DNA of 64,000 nt from Oscillospiraceae bacterium (lineage in GTDB: Bacteria; Bacillota; Clostridia; Oscillospirales; Oscillospiraceae), in NCBI GenBank assembly GCA_902761635.1, contig CACWLG010000014.1, positions 1-64,000 on the forward strand. Reading direction: 5' to 3'. Below are positions 8,053 to 16,732 of this stretch, piece by piece (positions within the stretch are counted from its first letter, which is position 1; each line of letters starts with the position of its first letter). A model generated the notes under the pieces. The model saw only the letters and a list, made by a program, of their open reading frames with translations. It was not told where the DNA came from and did not search any database. Position numbers and translations under genes: made by a program.

Positions 8053-9561
8053 ATGCAGAGGAATGTCGCAGAATACATCGAGAATACAGCAAGGCATTAT
8101 GGCAATAAAACAGCGATCACGGACGGCAGCAGGCATATATCCTTTGCCGAGCTTCTGCATGCTTCAAGGGCGGCTGCATCCGCACTTTGCACACGGGTTA
8201 AGCCGAAGGAGCCAATCATGATCTGCATGAGCAAGTCCGTCGAGTTTATTGAGGCAATGCTCGCCTGCGCGCAAATCGGAGCTGTCTATGTTCCGTTGGA
8301 TATCGCTACGCCTGCCTTGCGTTTACAATACATTCAGGAAACGCTTTCTGCACGCTTTGTGCTATGTAAAAAAGGGGAAGTCATCCCTGAAAACAGCGGC
8401 GAGATGGAAAGGGAGATTCTGTATATTGACGATCTGCTGGAGCATGAGATTGATGACGAGGCTCTGAATCAGCTGCGAGGGCGGATATTGGTGACAGATC
8501 CGCTTTATACTATTTTTACATCTGGCTCGACAGGAAAACCGAAAGGAATAATTACAACGCATCTGGCATTGATAAGCTTTATCGACGCCATAGCAGAAGA
8601 GTTTTCCTTTTCCTCGGAAGATTCGCTTGCCAACCAGGTGCCTTTTTATTTTGATGCCTCGACAAAGGACATCTATCTGATGTGCAAATGCGGCTGCACG
8701 ATGCATATTATTCCGCAGAAACTGTTTGTACTCCCCAAGGATCTCATGTCTTTTCTGAATGAAAAAAAGATCACGCGGATCATCTGGGCACCGTCGCTGC
8801 TGTGCATGGCGGCAAATCTCCACGCATTTGAAAAGGTCCGCCCCCAATATCTTCGGACGGTATTCTTTGTGGGCGAGCAGATGCCGACAAAGCAGATGAA
8901 CATGTGGAGACGATGCCTTCCTGACGTGCAGTATGTAAATCTGTACGGATCGAGCGAGGTCACAGGCAGCAGTGCGTATTATATCATAGAGCGGGAAATG
9001 GACGATACGGAAACGATTCCGATCGGTTCGGCGTTTCATCATATGGAATTGTTCCTGCTGGACGAAAAGGATCGGCTGATTGACAAAGAAAACACTGTCG
9101 GTGAGATCTGCGTCAGGGGCCTGTCGTTGACGCTGGGATACCTGAATGACGCTGAGAAAACGGATCGGGTCTTTGTTCAGAATCCATTGATCCCACACTA
9201 CCGCGATCTGATCTATCGGAGCGGAGATTTGGGAAGGTATAACGAATTTCATGAGCTCGTGTATATCTGCAGGAAGGACTACCAGATCAAGCGGATGGGA
9301 CAGAGAATCGAGCTGGGAGAGATCGAAGCGGCCGTCGGTGCGGTTGACGGCATTGAACGGACCTGCTGCCTTTTCAATGAGAAAACACAGGCGTTGCTGG
9401 CCTTGTATACCGGGGATGTCGCCCCGGATCATATTAAGAAAGAGATAGAGAAAATCCTGCCCCAATATATGCTTCCGACCAGGTATGTCAAGCTGGAAGA
9501 CTTTCCGTTGAATGCCAACGGGAAAATAGACCGGGTCGCCCTGAAGCGTCAGTTTTGCTAG
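8053..9561 (+). CDS. Stand-alone amino-acid adenylation enzyme (NRPS A-domain/DltA type)
   Basis: This 502-residue AMP-forming enzyme should activate a carboxylic acid with ATP and load it on the carrier protein encoded next. Core motifs are in order: A3 FTSGSTGKPKG (about 155-165), A4 FDAS (200-203), A5 NLYGSSEVTG (about 296-305), A7 YRSGDLGRY, A8 RMGQRIELGEIE and A10 NANGKIDR. The Asp of FDAS is the residue that normally contacts an alpha-amino group, so an amino acid is the likely substrate. With the carrier and GNAT genes it forms a three-gene aminoacylation cassette inside a glycan locus. Confidence 0.85.
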   Translation: MQRNVAEYIENTARHYGNKTAITDGSRHISFAELLHASRAAASALCTRVKPKEPIMICMSKSVEFIEAMLACAQIGAVYVPLDIATPALRLQYIQETLSARFVLCKKGEVIPENSGEMEREILYIDDLLEHEIDDEALNQLRGRILVTDPLYTIFTSGSTGKPKGIITTHLALISFIDAIAEEFSFSSEDSLANQVPFYFDASTKDIYLMCKCGCTMHIIPQKLFVLPKDLMSFLNEKKITRIIWAPSLLCMAANLHAFEKVRPQYLRTVFFVGEQMPTKQMNMWRRCLPDVQYVNLYGSSEVTGSSAYYIIEREMDDTETIPIGSAFHHMELFLLDEKDRLIDKENTVGEICVRGLSLTLGYLNDAEKTDRVFVQNPLIPHYRDLIYRSGDLGRYNEFHELVYICRKDYQIKRMGQRIELGEIEAAVGAVDGIERTCCLFNEKTQALLALYTGDVAPDHIKKEIEKILPQYMLPTRYVKLEDFPLNANGKIDRVALKRQFC

Positions 9562-9574
9562 GAGAATGGAAAGA

Positions 9575-9802
9575 ATGAGACAAAAGGTTTTGGAAATCCT
9601 GAAAGCTGCTTGCCCGAACGTTGATTTCGAGGGGAATGCTTTGCTGATTGAAGATGGCGTATTAAATTCATTGGCCGTTATTACGATTATCGGGGAATTG
9701 AATGAAAAATTTAACATTGAGATTGATGCCGATGATATTACGGTGGAGAATTTCAATTCCCTGGACGGATTGACACGCCTGGTAGAGGAGAAGCAAAAAT
9801 AA
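9575..9802 (+). CDS. Acyl/aminoacyl carrier protein
   Basis: This 75-residue carrier has the phosphopantetheine attachment Ser in DGVLNSLAVI, where most carriers have DSL. It is small and acidic, ending in a short charged helix. ATG 9575 is chosen because AGGAG at 9560-9564 is 10 bases upstream; the ATG at 9566 is too close. It should hold the substrate activated by the upstream adenylation enzyme as a thioester for transfer by the downstream GNAT. Confidence 0.83.
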   Translation: MRQKVLEILKAACPNVDFEGNALLIEDGVLNSLAVITIIGELNEKFNIEIDADDITVENFNSLDGLTRLVEEKQK

Positions 9803-9816
9803 GCGGAGGAGGAAGG

Positions 9817-10338
9817 ATGGATAAAAGAATTGACGGGTTTACGCTGATATCAGCGCGAGACGGGATGAAGCTCTATTCTTATAAGCCGACGATCTTTCAT
9901 CCGCTGTTCAAAGAATTTGCGCCGATGTTGGAAAACAGGAGACTCAGATTTTTCCGAAATTATTTCCGCCCGGGCAAGTACAGTGTCTACTATTTGGAGG
10001 AAAACGAAGAACTTGTCGGCATGTGCGTGGTTACACCGGGGGGAAAGGGACTTAAACTGAAATCCACCAAAGATGACATCATTTTAGGGCCGTATTATAT
10101 CAGGCCCGAACATCGGGGAAAGGGATACTGCAAGACGCTGCTCCAATGGGTTTTGGATATATATCCAGGGTATAATTATGTTTACGCGATCATTTCAAAT
10201 AGTAACATAGCAAGCCAAAGAGGGGCGAGGGCAGCAGGGTTGAAGCCATATAGATATGTGCGACTTCGCAGCCCGCTGAGAATGCATGAAAGTTGTGAAG
10301 AGAGCGCCTCGACACATACCATTTTCAGAAGTGCTTAA
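9817..10338 (+). CDS. GNAT-family N-acyltransferase
   Basis: This 173-residue protein has a GNAT core: LVGMCVV in the central strands and the CoA/pantetheine loop PEHRGKGYCKTLL around residues 96-108. It then has a SNIASQRGARAAGLKPYR block typical of the last strands. Coming straight after a carrier protein, it may accept the carrier-bound aminoacyl group instead of acetyl-CoA and place it on an amino sugar. That substrate is inferred from gene order only. Confidence 0.75.
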   Translation: MDKRIDGFTLISARDGMKLYSYKPTIFHPLFKEFAPMLENRRLRFFRNYFRPGKYSVYYLEENEELVGMCVVTPGGKGLKLKSTKDDIILGPYYIRPEHRGKGYCKTLLQWVLDIYPGYNYVYAIISNSNIASQRGARAAGLKPYRYVRLRSPLRMHESCEESASTHTIFRSA

Positions 10339-10850
10339 TTCGGCTGTTATTGCCTTGGACCGGCTCAAGCATAGCGGTGGTTTGAGTGGATCGTCAGACT
10401 GGCAGAAGAACTGTCGGCGACGCTATGGCGCAGAAAATCCATGATGTAACAGTCAATTCTAATTCCAAATAGGACCTTGATGCGGTCATACTCGTGGGCG
10501 ATGCTTTCCGGCTTGCGTGGAAGGACGAAGTGCTGCGTACGATCGGCACCGGGCTATCCGGATATTTTGACGGATCAGGACAATATCCACATACAGGCGG
10601 GGCTGCCGGCGCTTCTGGCATTCTATACCACGGCGCCGCCATCCTTCACCTTTATGCGCTCGATGTTGCGCGCGTAGAGTTACTATGCCTGGATCACGAC
10701 GGATGAAGATCAGAGCGAGCAACAATGAAGGCACGACCTTCACACACGGTTACCCGGAAAGCGTAAACGCAAAAAATGTTGCACTTGCAAAATACTGCGG
10801 CAGAGAGTGCCTTGAGTTTTACCGATGAGATCAAAAGATAGCAGTATCGG
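10339..10850. other. Gene-poor stretch, probably decayed coding DNA
   Basis: No intact gene is visible over about 510 bases. Short open stretches with coding-like composition occur in shifting plus-strand frames, for example one ending near 10827 that contains GTTFTHGYPESVNAK and a carboxy end CGRECLEFYR. Frame changes and stops interrupt them. This looks like a gene remnant left by rearrangement. I could not identify its parent. Confidence 0.45.
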
Positions 10851-11510
10851 ATGGATAACAGCATGAGAGATTTGATTATTATAGGAATAGGCGGTTGCGG
10901 ACGCGAAGCTGCATGGATCGCCGAAAAAATCAATAAAAACTCCCCGACCTGGAATGTTCTGGGCTTTGTTGACGATGATCCCGCAGCGCAGAATATGGTC
11001 ATCAACGGCTATCCCGTGCTTGGAACCCTGGAAAGTATCACGAGCTACCCGGACGCTTGGTATATCTGTGCCATAGGCGCGTCCAGGACCAAGGAAAAAG
11101 TCGTGAGGCGGATGAAGACCATGCTTCCCGGGGTTCATTTCGCCACGATCATTGATCCCAGCGTGGAGATATCCGAGTATGTGAGCATTGGGGAAGGAAC
11201 CATTGTCAGTGCCCATGCCGTCATTACCGTGAATATCACGATCGGCAGCCATGTCCTTGTCGAGCCTGACTGCACGATCGGACATGATGCGGTCATTCAT
11301 GATTTTGTAACCCTGTATCCGAGTGTCAATGTCTCCGGCTCGACGGAGATCGGGTACTGCACGGAACTCGGAGTCGGCATGCAGATCATTCAGGGAAAGC
11401 GCATAGGAGACTACTGCATTATCGGCGCCGGCGCAGTTGTGATCCGGGATATCCCGTCCAAGTGCACCGCAGTGGGAAGCCCGGCAAAGCCGATCAAGTT
11501 TTTTGACTGA
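10851..11510 (+). CDS. NeuD/PglD-type sugar N-acetyltransferase
   Basis: This 219-residue protein has an N-terminal Rossmann-like part (IIIGIGGCGREAAW) and a C-terminal left-handed beta-helix with repeats such as IGSHVLVEPDCTIGHDAVIHDF. It ends in GAVVIRDIPSKCTAVGSPAKPI. PglD homologues acetylate the 4-amino group of UDP-4-amino sugars. With the dehydratase and PglE-like aminotransferase upstream this completes a bacillosamine pathway. The start may be ATG 10851 or ATG 10863; the ribosome binding site is weak for both. Confidence 0.83.
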   Translation: MDNSMRDLIIIGIGGCGREAAWIAEKINKNSPTWNVLGFVDDDPAAQNMVINGYPVLGTLESITSYPDAWYICAIGASRTKEKVVRRMKTMLPGVHFATIIDPSVEISEYVSIGEGTIVSAHAVITVNITIGSHVLVEPDCTIGHDAVIHDFVTLYPSVNVSGSTEIGYCTELGVGMQIIQGKRIGDYCIIGAGAVVIRDIPSKCTAVGSPAKPIKFFD

Positions 11511-11522
11511 TGGAGAAAAGAC

Positions 11523-12185
11523 ATGAAGGTGCTGGTTATTGCCCCGCATGCGGATGATGAAGTCCTCGGTGTTGGCGGAACGATTGCCAAAAGAGCGGGA
11601 GAAGGGCATGAGGTCATAGTCTGCGTTGTGACAAAAGGATGTGAACCGCTTTTCAGAGAAGAGTATGCGTCGGGCATCCAAACAGAATGCAGAAAGGCCG
11701 ATGCTTTCCTCGGTGTGAAGGAAACGATCTTTCTCAATTTTCCTGCTGCCATGCTGGAGGAGGTGCCGAGGTACAAGCTTAACGAGGGCATTTGCTCCGT
11801 GATTCAGCGTGTCAAGCCCGATGAGGTTTATATCCCCCACAGGGGTGATATGCAGCTCGATCATAAGATGGTGACAGATGCCGCCATGGTGGCGCTGCGC
11901 CCGAAATACGCGCACAGGGTTTCCCGCGTTTACTGCTATGAGACCCTGTCGGAGACCGGCTGGGACGTCCCCAATACCGTGAACGATTTTATACCGACCG
12001 TGTATGAGGATGTGACGGATACCATAGACCGAAAGCTGGAGGCCATGGGCTGCTTTCAGTCTCAGATCGCTGACTTTCCGGCGGCGAGATCGCTGGAGGC
12101 TGTGGAGGCCCTTGCACGCTTTCGCGGGGCGACGGTCGGTGTTAAGGCTGCGGAAGCCTTTATGCTGGTTAGAGAAATCAAGTAA
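11523..12185 (+). CDS. PIG-L family (LmbE-like) deacetylase
   Basis: This 220-residue zinc deacetylase has the family signature PHADDE at residues about 9-14 and a downstream metal His in QLDHKMV. Members remove N-acetyl groups from GlcNAc-type sugars. In this place it probably deacetylates a nucleotide sugar or a lipid-linked sugar before re-acylation. It lies 12 bases after the acetyltransferase and 14 before the sugar transferase, in the same operon. Confidence 0.82.
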   Translation: MKVLVIAPHADDEVLGVGGTIAKRAGEGHEVIVCVVTKGCEPLFREEYASGIQTECRKADAFLGVKETIFLNFPAAMLEEVPRYKLNEGICSVIQRVKPDEVYIPHRGDMQLDHKMVTDAAMVALRPKYAHRVSRVYCYETLSETGWDVPNTVNDFIPTVYEDVTDTIDRKLEAMGCFQSQIADFPAARSLEAVEALARFRGATVGVKAAEAFMLVREIK

Positions 12186-12199
12186 ACGAGGCACAGAGT

Positions 12200-12895
12200 A
12201 TGTTTTACAAAGCGGTAAAGCGGGGATTCGACCTGTGCAGTTCAGCTGCGGCTCTGGTCGCGCTGTCTCCTGTTTTTGCATTTGTCTCCATCGGAATCAA
12301 GCTTTCCAGCGAGGGACCGATCTTGTATAAAAGCGAAAGGATCGGCCTCGGCGGCAAGCCCTTTACCATGTTCAAGTTCCGTTCCATGCACGTCAAGCAG
12401 GAGGGCGCTGTTGAGAGTAAGTATATTGTCAACGAATCACGGATCTTCAAGTTCGGCAGCTTCCTCAGGAAAAGCAAGCTGGATGAGCTGCCGCAGTTAC
12501 TTAACGTGTTCCGGGCCGACATGTCTGTGGTCGGACCGCGTCCGTATCCCCAGTATGTCGTGGACAGACTCTATAAAGGGGAGTATCGCTCCATCCTCTC
12601 CGTAAAGCCTGGCCTGGCCTGCCATGACAGTCTGTATGATTATACGCATGGCGAGCTGTTTGTGACAGATGAGATGGAATATGAGACGAAAATTGTCCCC
12701 ATCAGAACAGAGCTTGCAAAAATGTACGAGGAAAAGCACGGCTTTGCCACGGATATCCATATCATCTTCAGGACGATTTCTCTGATTTGGCAAATCGTCA
12801 TCTTACGGAAGACAAAATTTGATTACAATGGAATCGAGCATGAGGCAATAGAGCGTGTACACAGGCGCGCAGAGATGAAAAGTGGGTGCCGGTAA
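12200..12895 (+). CDS. Initiating sugar-1-phosphate transferase (PglC/WcaJ family)
   Basis: This 231-residue polyisoprenyl-phosphate glycosyl-1-phosphate transferase should move the first sugar-1-phosphate onto undecaprenyl phosphate at the membrane. It has a single N-terminal hydrophobic segment (residues about 13-32), MFKFRSM, KSKLDELPQLLNV and SVVGPRPYP. These are the active-site blocks of the short PglC-like class, which lacks the extra membrane helices of WcaJ. With the bacillosamine-type genes upstream, UDP-di-N-acetylbacillosamine is a sensible donor. Confidence 0.87.
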   Translation: MFYKAVKRGFDLCSSAAALVALSPVFAFVSIGIKLSSEGPILYKSERIGLGGKPFTMFKFRSMHVKQEGAVESKYIVNESRIFKFGSFLRKSKLDELPQLLNVFRADMSVVGPRPYPQYVVDRLYKGEYRSILSVKPGLACHDSLYDYTHGELFVTDEMEYETKIVPIRTELAKMYEEKHGFATDIHIIFRTISLIWQIVILRKTKFDYNGIEHEAIERVHRRAEMKSGCR

Positions 12896-12896
12896 A

Positions 12897-14054
12897 ATGG
12901 ATTTCAAAAATTTAAGAGTTCTTGTGCTTGACGGCTCCGGCAAGCAGACGCTGGCCATGATACGCGGTCTGAAAGAAATCGGCTGCCATGTCACAGCGCT
13001 CTGCGCATCAAAGCTGGACGTATGCTATGTATCAAATCTTCCCGATGAGAAGCTGTTGATGCCGGATATGGCGATTGTTAATGATCATTATATTGAGACA
13101 CTGCTGAAAATCGTATCATCCGGCAGCTATGATGTGCTGATGCCGATCGGAGAACTGACAACGAATCCCATCACTCAGCATGAGTCAGAATTCAAAAAGT
13201 ACGTAAAGCTTGCCTGTGCGCCTCGGGAGACTTATATCAAAGCCTTCAACAAGCAAATCACCTTTGAAACCGCCATGGAAAACGGCATTCCCTGCCCCTA
13301 TACGCGCCACAGCAAGCAGGACATCCATGACTATCTTTCCAAGTGCAGATTCCCCATAATCATAAAACCACGCCAGGGGCTCGGCTCCATCGGCTTTCAT
13401 AAGTTTGAAAAACGGGAGGACTTCTGGCCTTATATGAGGGAGAAGGGCCTGGACCCGGACGACTATGTCGTGCAGGAGTTTGTCAATTTTGATGATCGCA
13501 TCGGGACAAACCTTTTCATGGACCAGAAGGGCAACATCTGCACATCCTATGCGGTGGATGTCCTGCGCTGGTTCCCGGTCGATGCGGGCGCCGGTGTACT
13601 GATCGTTACGGTTGACGCTCATGAGGTGCTGGAATATGCCGGCAAGCTTCTGAAGTCGCTGAAATGGAAGGGCTTTGCCAATGTGGCATTCATGGTCGAC
13701 AAAGAGACCGGCGAGCCGCGGCTGCTGGAGATCAACGGGCGTATCCCGGCCAGCGTGAAGGTAGCCTTTATGTGCGGCTGCAATGTCTCCAGACAGATGC
13801 TGGAGATGATTTATGATCAGGATGTTATCCAGTATCCGGAGAATAATAAGTTCGGCATGTACATCCGGCATCTTGACACGGATTTAGCCTGGTTCCTGAA
13901 ATCTCCAAACCGTTTCCATACAAAACCGTCTTGGTTCAGCTGGAAAAATACGCAGGAAATCCTATACAGCAGGGACGACAAAAAACCGTTTTATACCCAC
14001 CTGCTTCAGCAGATTATCAGCTATCGGGCGAAGATGAAGAAGAAGGAGCATTGA
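12897..14054 (+). CDS. ATP-grasp ligase
   Basis: This 385-residue ATP-grasp protein is carbamoyl-phosphate-synthetase-like. It has an N-terminal Rossmann-like part (VLVLDGSGKQTLAM), an ATP-binding core (PIIIKPRQGLGSIGF) and the metal-binding end LLEINGRIPASVK. Such enzymes join a carboxylate to an amine or thiol through an acyl phosphate. The substrate is unknown. It could add an amino acid to a uronic acid or amino sugar. ATG 12897 gives the best family start; a GTG at 12882 overlaps the previous gene. Confidence 0.8.
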   Translation: MDFKNLRVLVLDGSGKQTLAMIRGLKEIGCHVTALCASKLDVCYVSNLPDEKLLMPDMAIVNDHYIETLLKIVSSGSYDVLMPIGELTTNPITQHESEFKKYVKLACAPRETYIKAFNKQITFETAMENGIPCPYTRHSKQDIHDYLSKCRFPIIIKPRQGLGSIGFHKFEKREDFWPYMREKGLDPDDYVVQEFVNFDDRIGTNLFMDQKGNICTSYAVDVLRWFPVDAGAGVLIVTVDAHEVLEYAGKLLKSLKWKGFANVAFMVDKETGEPRLLEINGRIPASVKVAFMCGCNVSRQMLEMIYDQDVIQYPENNKFGMYIRHLDTDLAWFLKSPNRFHTKPSWFSWKNTQEILYSRDDKKPFYTHLLQQIISYRAKMKKKEH

Positions 14055-14578
14055 GGGCAGCCATGGCGCTCAAAAGATTGCAGCAGAGGACCAGGTGCTG
14101 CATGATCTGGGAGCCTGTGACAAGAACTGAGTAACTATGAAAGAAGCATATAAATACCTAATTTCTAATTGCGCTGCATCTTAAAACCCGGGCAAGACTG
14201 CGCTGTATGTTTGCGGCAATGCTTGCCAATGAGGGGGCGAGAGGGCAGTCAGAGGCAAACGGATGGCTTCATGCTGCGTCGAGCCATATTGATGTAAGGC
14301 ATCTCCAGGGCAAGAAACATTTGCTGTTTCATAATTGTTATTTCAAGATTTAGCTATCCTGCCGACATATATTCACTGCGTTATAGGTGCCGGCTTATCT
14401 CTGCACAGGAAACGGAATGCTGCAGGTATTGCGGAGATCAATGCTGCGATCTATCCGAACGCCATTTGATTCGTCCGGGATCCGCAGCTATAGACAGATG
14501 AGGCTTGATCTGCCGACGTTCTGCGCTCAAAATAGCAGAGATATTGAAAAATGTACGAAGAATGGGAGACAGACTGAC
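14055..14578. other. Gene-poor stretch without an intact gene
   Basis: About 520 bases contain no convincing gene. Stops break all six frames, and short coding-like pieces occur (for example GAGLSLHRKRNAAG in one plus frame near 14390-14430). It may hold a decayed glycosyltransferase or acetyltransferase. I see no terminator with a clear T-run and no known RNA. Confidence 0.4.
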
Positions 14579-15691
14579 GTGATCATCTATTTGCTGTGTT
14601 TTGCAATATCAGTTTTCTTCGCATGGAGAGCGGAGAGAACAACTACAAAAACACTGTTTGTTGCCTGTTCTATCCTCAGTATTGCGCCTACAGTGCTTCT
14701 GGCTGGCCTGCGCGATATCTCTGTCGGTATAGACACGGCCAATATGTACTATAACTCCTGGCAGGTCGCAGTCAGTGCTCACAGCTTCTGGCATTTTATT
14801 GAGCTTTACAGCTGGGGCTTTAATGCCGAGGAATTCCTGTTTGCTATCCTGCTTGGCGCGATACAAAAGTTGACCGGAAGTTATAATGTCTTCCTGACGG
14901 TAATGCATCTGATCATTGTCGGGGGTATATATATCGGAGCGTTCAGGCTCAGAAGATATGCCAGCCCAAGTCTGGTCCTGCTGTTGTTTTATCTGTTCTA
15001 CTACAATCATTCGCTGAACATACTGCGGCAGTATACCGCGATGGCGATACTGTTTGCGGGAACAGTGGATATTATTGATCGTCATTATCGACGCTTTTTT
15101 CTGATTGCGTTTTTAGCCATAATGGCGCACAATACCGCTGTAATCGGTATCTTGCCACTGATCTGTTTTGTGCTCCTCTATCCCAAAAATCGCCTGCAGG
15201 CCGTCTCCCTTGACAAAAGGCTGGCCCTGTGTGTGCTGGTAATTCTGGGGGCCATCTGCATACAGCCTCTCGCGCAGATGATGTTCAGGCTTGGATTGCT
15301 GGGAGATAAATATGCGGTTTACGTTGAAACGGAAGGCACCAACTCATACATCGTGGCTCGTGTGCTCGTTGTGCTCGAGCTGATCGGTATCATTCTCTTC
15401 AGAAGATCATGGGCCAGCTACAAGGCATATACCGGATTCTTTGCTTTCTGCACTTTCGTGTTCAGCGTTCTGTACCAGATCGCGCCATCTATTCCCTACG
15501 GGAAACGGATTCCGGCATATTTTTCCCTGATCAATCTGGTTTCCCTTGGCATCTTGTGCGCATGCCCGAAAATGAAAAGCAACCGCATCATTATGCACGT
15601 AATCGTAATTGTGGCAGCATTATCCTATTGGCTGCTGATGTACGGATATTATAATACCAGCCAGACAATCCCATATGTGTTGGGTGTATGA
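14579..15691 (+). CDS. wzy: EpsG-like polysaccharide polymerase (Wzy role)
   Basis: This integral membrane protein has 370 residues and about ten hydrophobic segments. After the first helices it carries LAGLRDISVGIDTANMYYNSW, the EpsG-type R-x-VG-D-T pattern. It should polymerise lipid-linked repeat units on the outer face of the membrane. The GTG at 14579 is chosen because GGGAG lies 10 bases upstream and the sequence before it is hydrophilic and not family-like. A longer reading back to 14387 has no such support. Confidence 0.75.
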   Translation: MIIYLLCFAISVFFAWRAERTTTKTLFVACSILSIAPTVLLAGLRDISVGIDTANMYYNSWQVAVSAHSFWHFIELYSWGFNAEEFLFAILLGAIQKLTGSYNVFLTVMHLIIVGGIYIGAFRLRRYASPSLVLLLFYLFYYNHSLNILRQYTAMAILFAGTVDIIDRHYRRFFLIAFLAIMAHNTAVIGILPLICFVLLYPKNRLQAVSLDKRLALCVLVILGAICIQPLAQMMFRLGLLGDKYAVYVETEGTNSYIVARVLVVLELIGIILFRRSWASYKAYTGFFAFCTFVFSVLYQIAPSIPYGKRIPAYFSLINLVSLGILCACPKMKSNRIIMHVIVIVAALSYWLLMYGYYNTSQTIPYVLGV

Positions 15692-15733
15692 TACACCGAA
15701 AGCGTACGAACCGTTGATCGCCGGAGGATAATA

Positions 15734-16711
15734 ATGAACGAACCACTAGTAAGCATAATCTGCAATACCTATAATCACGGGCCGTATATTCGGCAGACAC
15801 TGGATGGAATCGTGATGCAGAAGACCGACTTCCCGTTTGAAGCGCTGGTGCATGACGATGCCTCGACAGACAATACCGCAGACATTATCCGGGAGTATGA
15901 GGAAAAATACCCTGAACTGATTAAGCCAATTTACCAGACCGAGAACCAGTATTCCCGGCACATCAAGATCAACGTAAATTTCCAGTACCCACGGGTGAAG
16001 GGTCGCTACATTGCTCTTTGTGAAGGAGATGACTTCTGGACAGATCCGAATAAGCTCCAAAAACAGGTGGAAGCCCTGGAAGCCCATCCTGAGGTGGATA
16101 TGTGCGCACATGCGTCAACCTTTCTCTACCCGAGCGGACGAGAGCTTGTTATCACCAAGTTCAGCGAACCGACGATTGTACCCACGGAGGACATCATTCT
16201 CCACGGGGGATTATTTGTCAGTACGTGTTCAATCTTGTTCAGAAAAACGCTACGAGACCAGAAATGGCGTTTTTATGAATTCTGGAGTTATGATCAATCT
16301 CTGAAGCTTTTAGGCTCACTTCGCGGCGGAATCCTGTGCCTGCCGGACAATATGGCAACCTATCGTTTTATGTCAGGTCCGGATTCATGGACTTCACGTA
16401 TTTTAAAAGACAGCGAGAAAGAAATCGCCCATACAAAGAAAAGAATTCAACTGCTGGAGTATCTGGACGAGGATACAAATGGTAAGTATAAAGAAACAAT
16501 TGATACGGCAAAGAGAGAACTCACGTACAAGATTCTATGGTATGAAGGCGATTATCGGGCAATGCGGCAGAAGAAGTATGCGGACCTGTTCCGTAAGCTG
16601 AATCCGAAGAAAAAGGCACTCGTTTACGCAGGCGTTGCATTTCCTGGGCTGACTAAATTTCTGCATAAGGGATTGATCAACAAGTACTTAAAAGGGAGAA
16701 TGCACAGGTAA
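15734..16711 (+). CDS. GT2-family glycosyltransferase
   Basis: This 325-residue cytosolic enzyme with a GT-A fold transfers a sugar from a nucleotide donor. The start PLVSIICNTYNHGPYI, the HDDASTDNTADII block and the metal-binding EGDDFW are standard GT2 motifs. The C-terminal part is basic and could sit at the membrane. It is the only clear conventional glycosyltransferase in the locus, fewer than a multi-sugar repeat would need. Others may be encoded elsewhere or have been lost from the gene-poor gaps. Confidence 0.87.
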   Translation: MNEPLVSIICNTYNHGPYIRQTLDGIVMQKTDFPFEALVHDDASTDNTADIIREYEEKYPELIKPIYQTENQYSRHIKINVNFQYPRVKGRYIALCEGDDFWTDPNKLQKQVEALEAHPEVDMCAHASTFLYPSGRELVITKFSEPTIVPTEDIILHGGLFVSTCSILFRKTLRDQKWRFYEFWSYDQSLKLLGSLRGGILCLPDNMATYRFMSGPDSWTSRILKDSEKEIAHTKKRIQLLEYLDEDTNGKYKETIDTAKRELTYKILWYEGDYRAMRQKKYADLFRKLNPKKKALVYAGVAFPGLTKFLHKGLINKYLKGRMHR

Positions 16712-16732
16712 GCGGCTCCGGGAGACAAAGCT

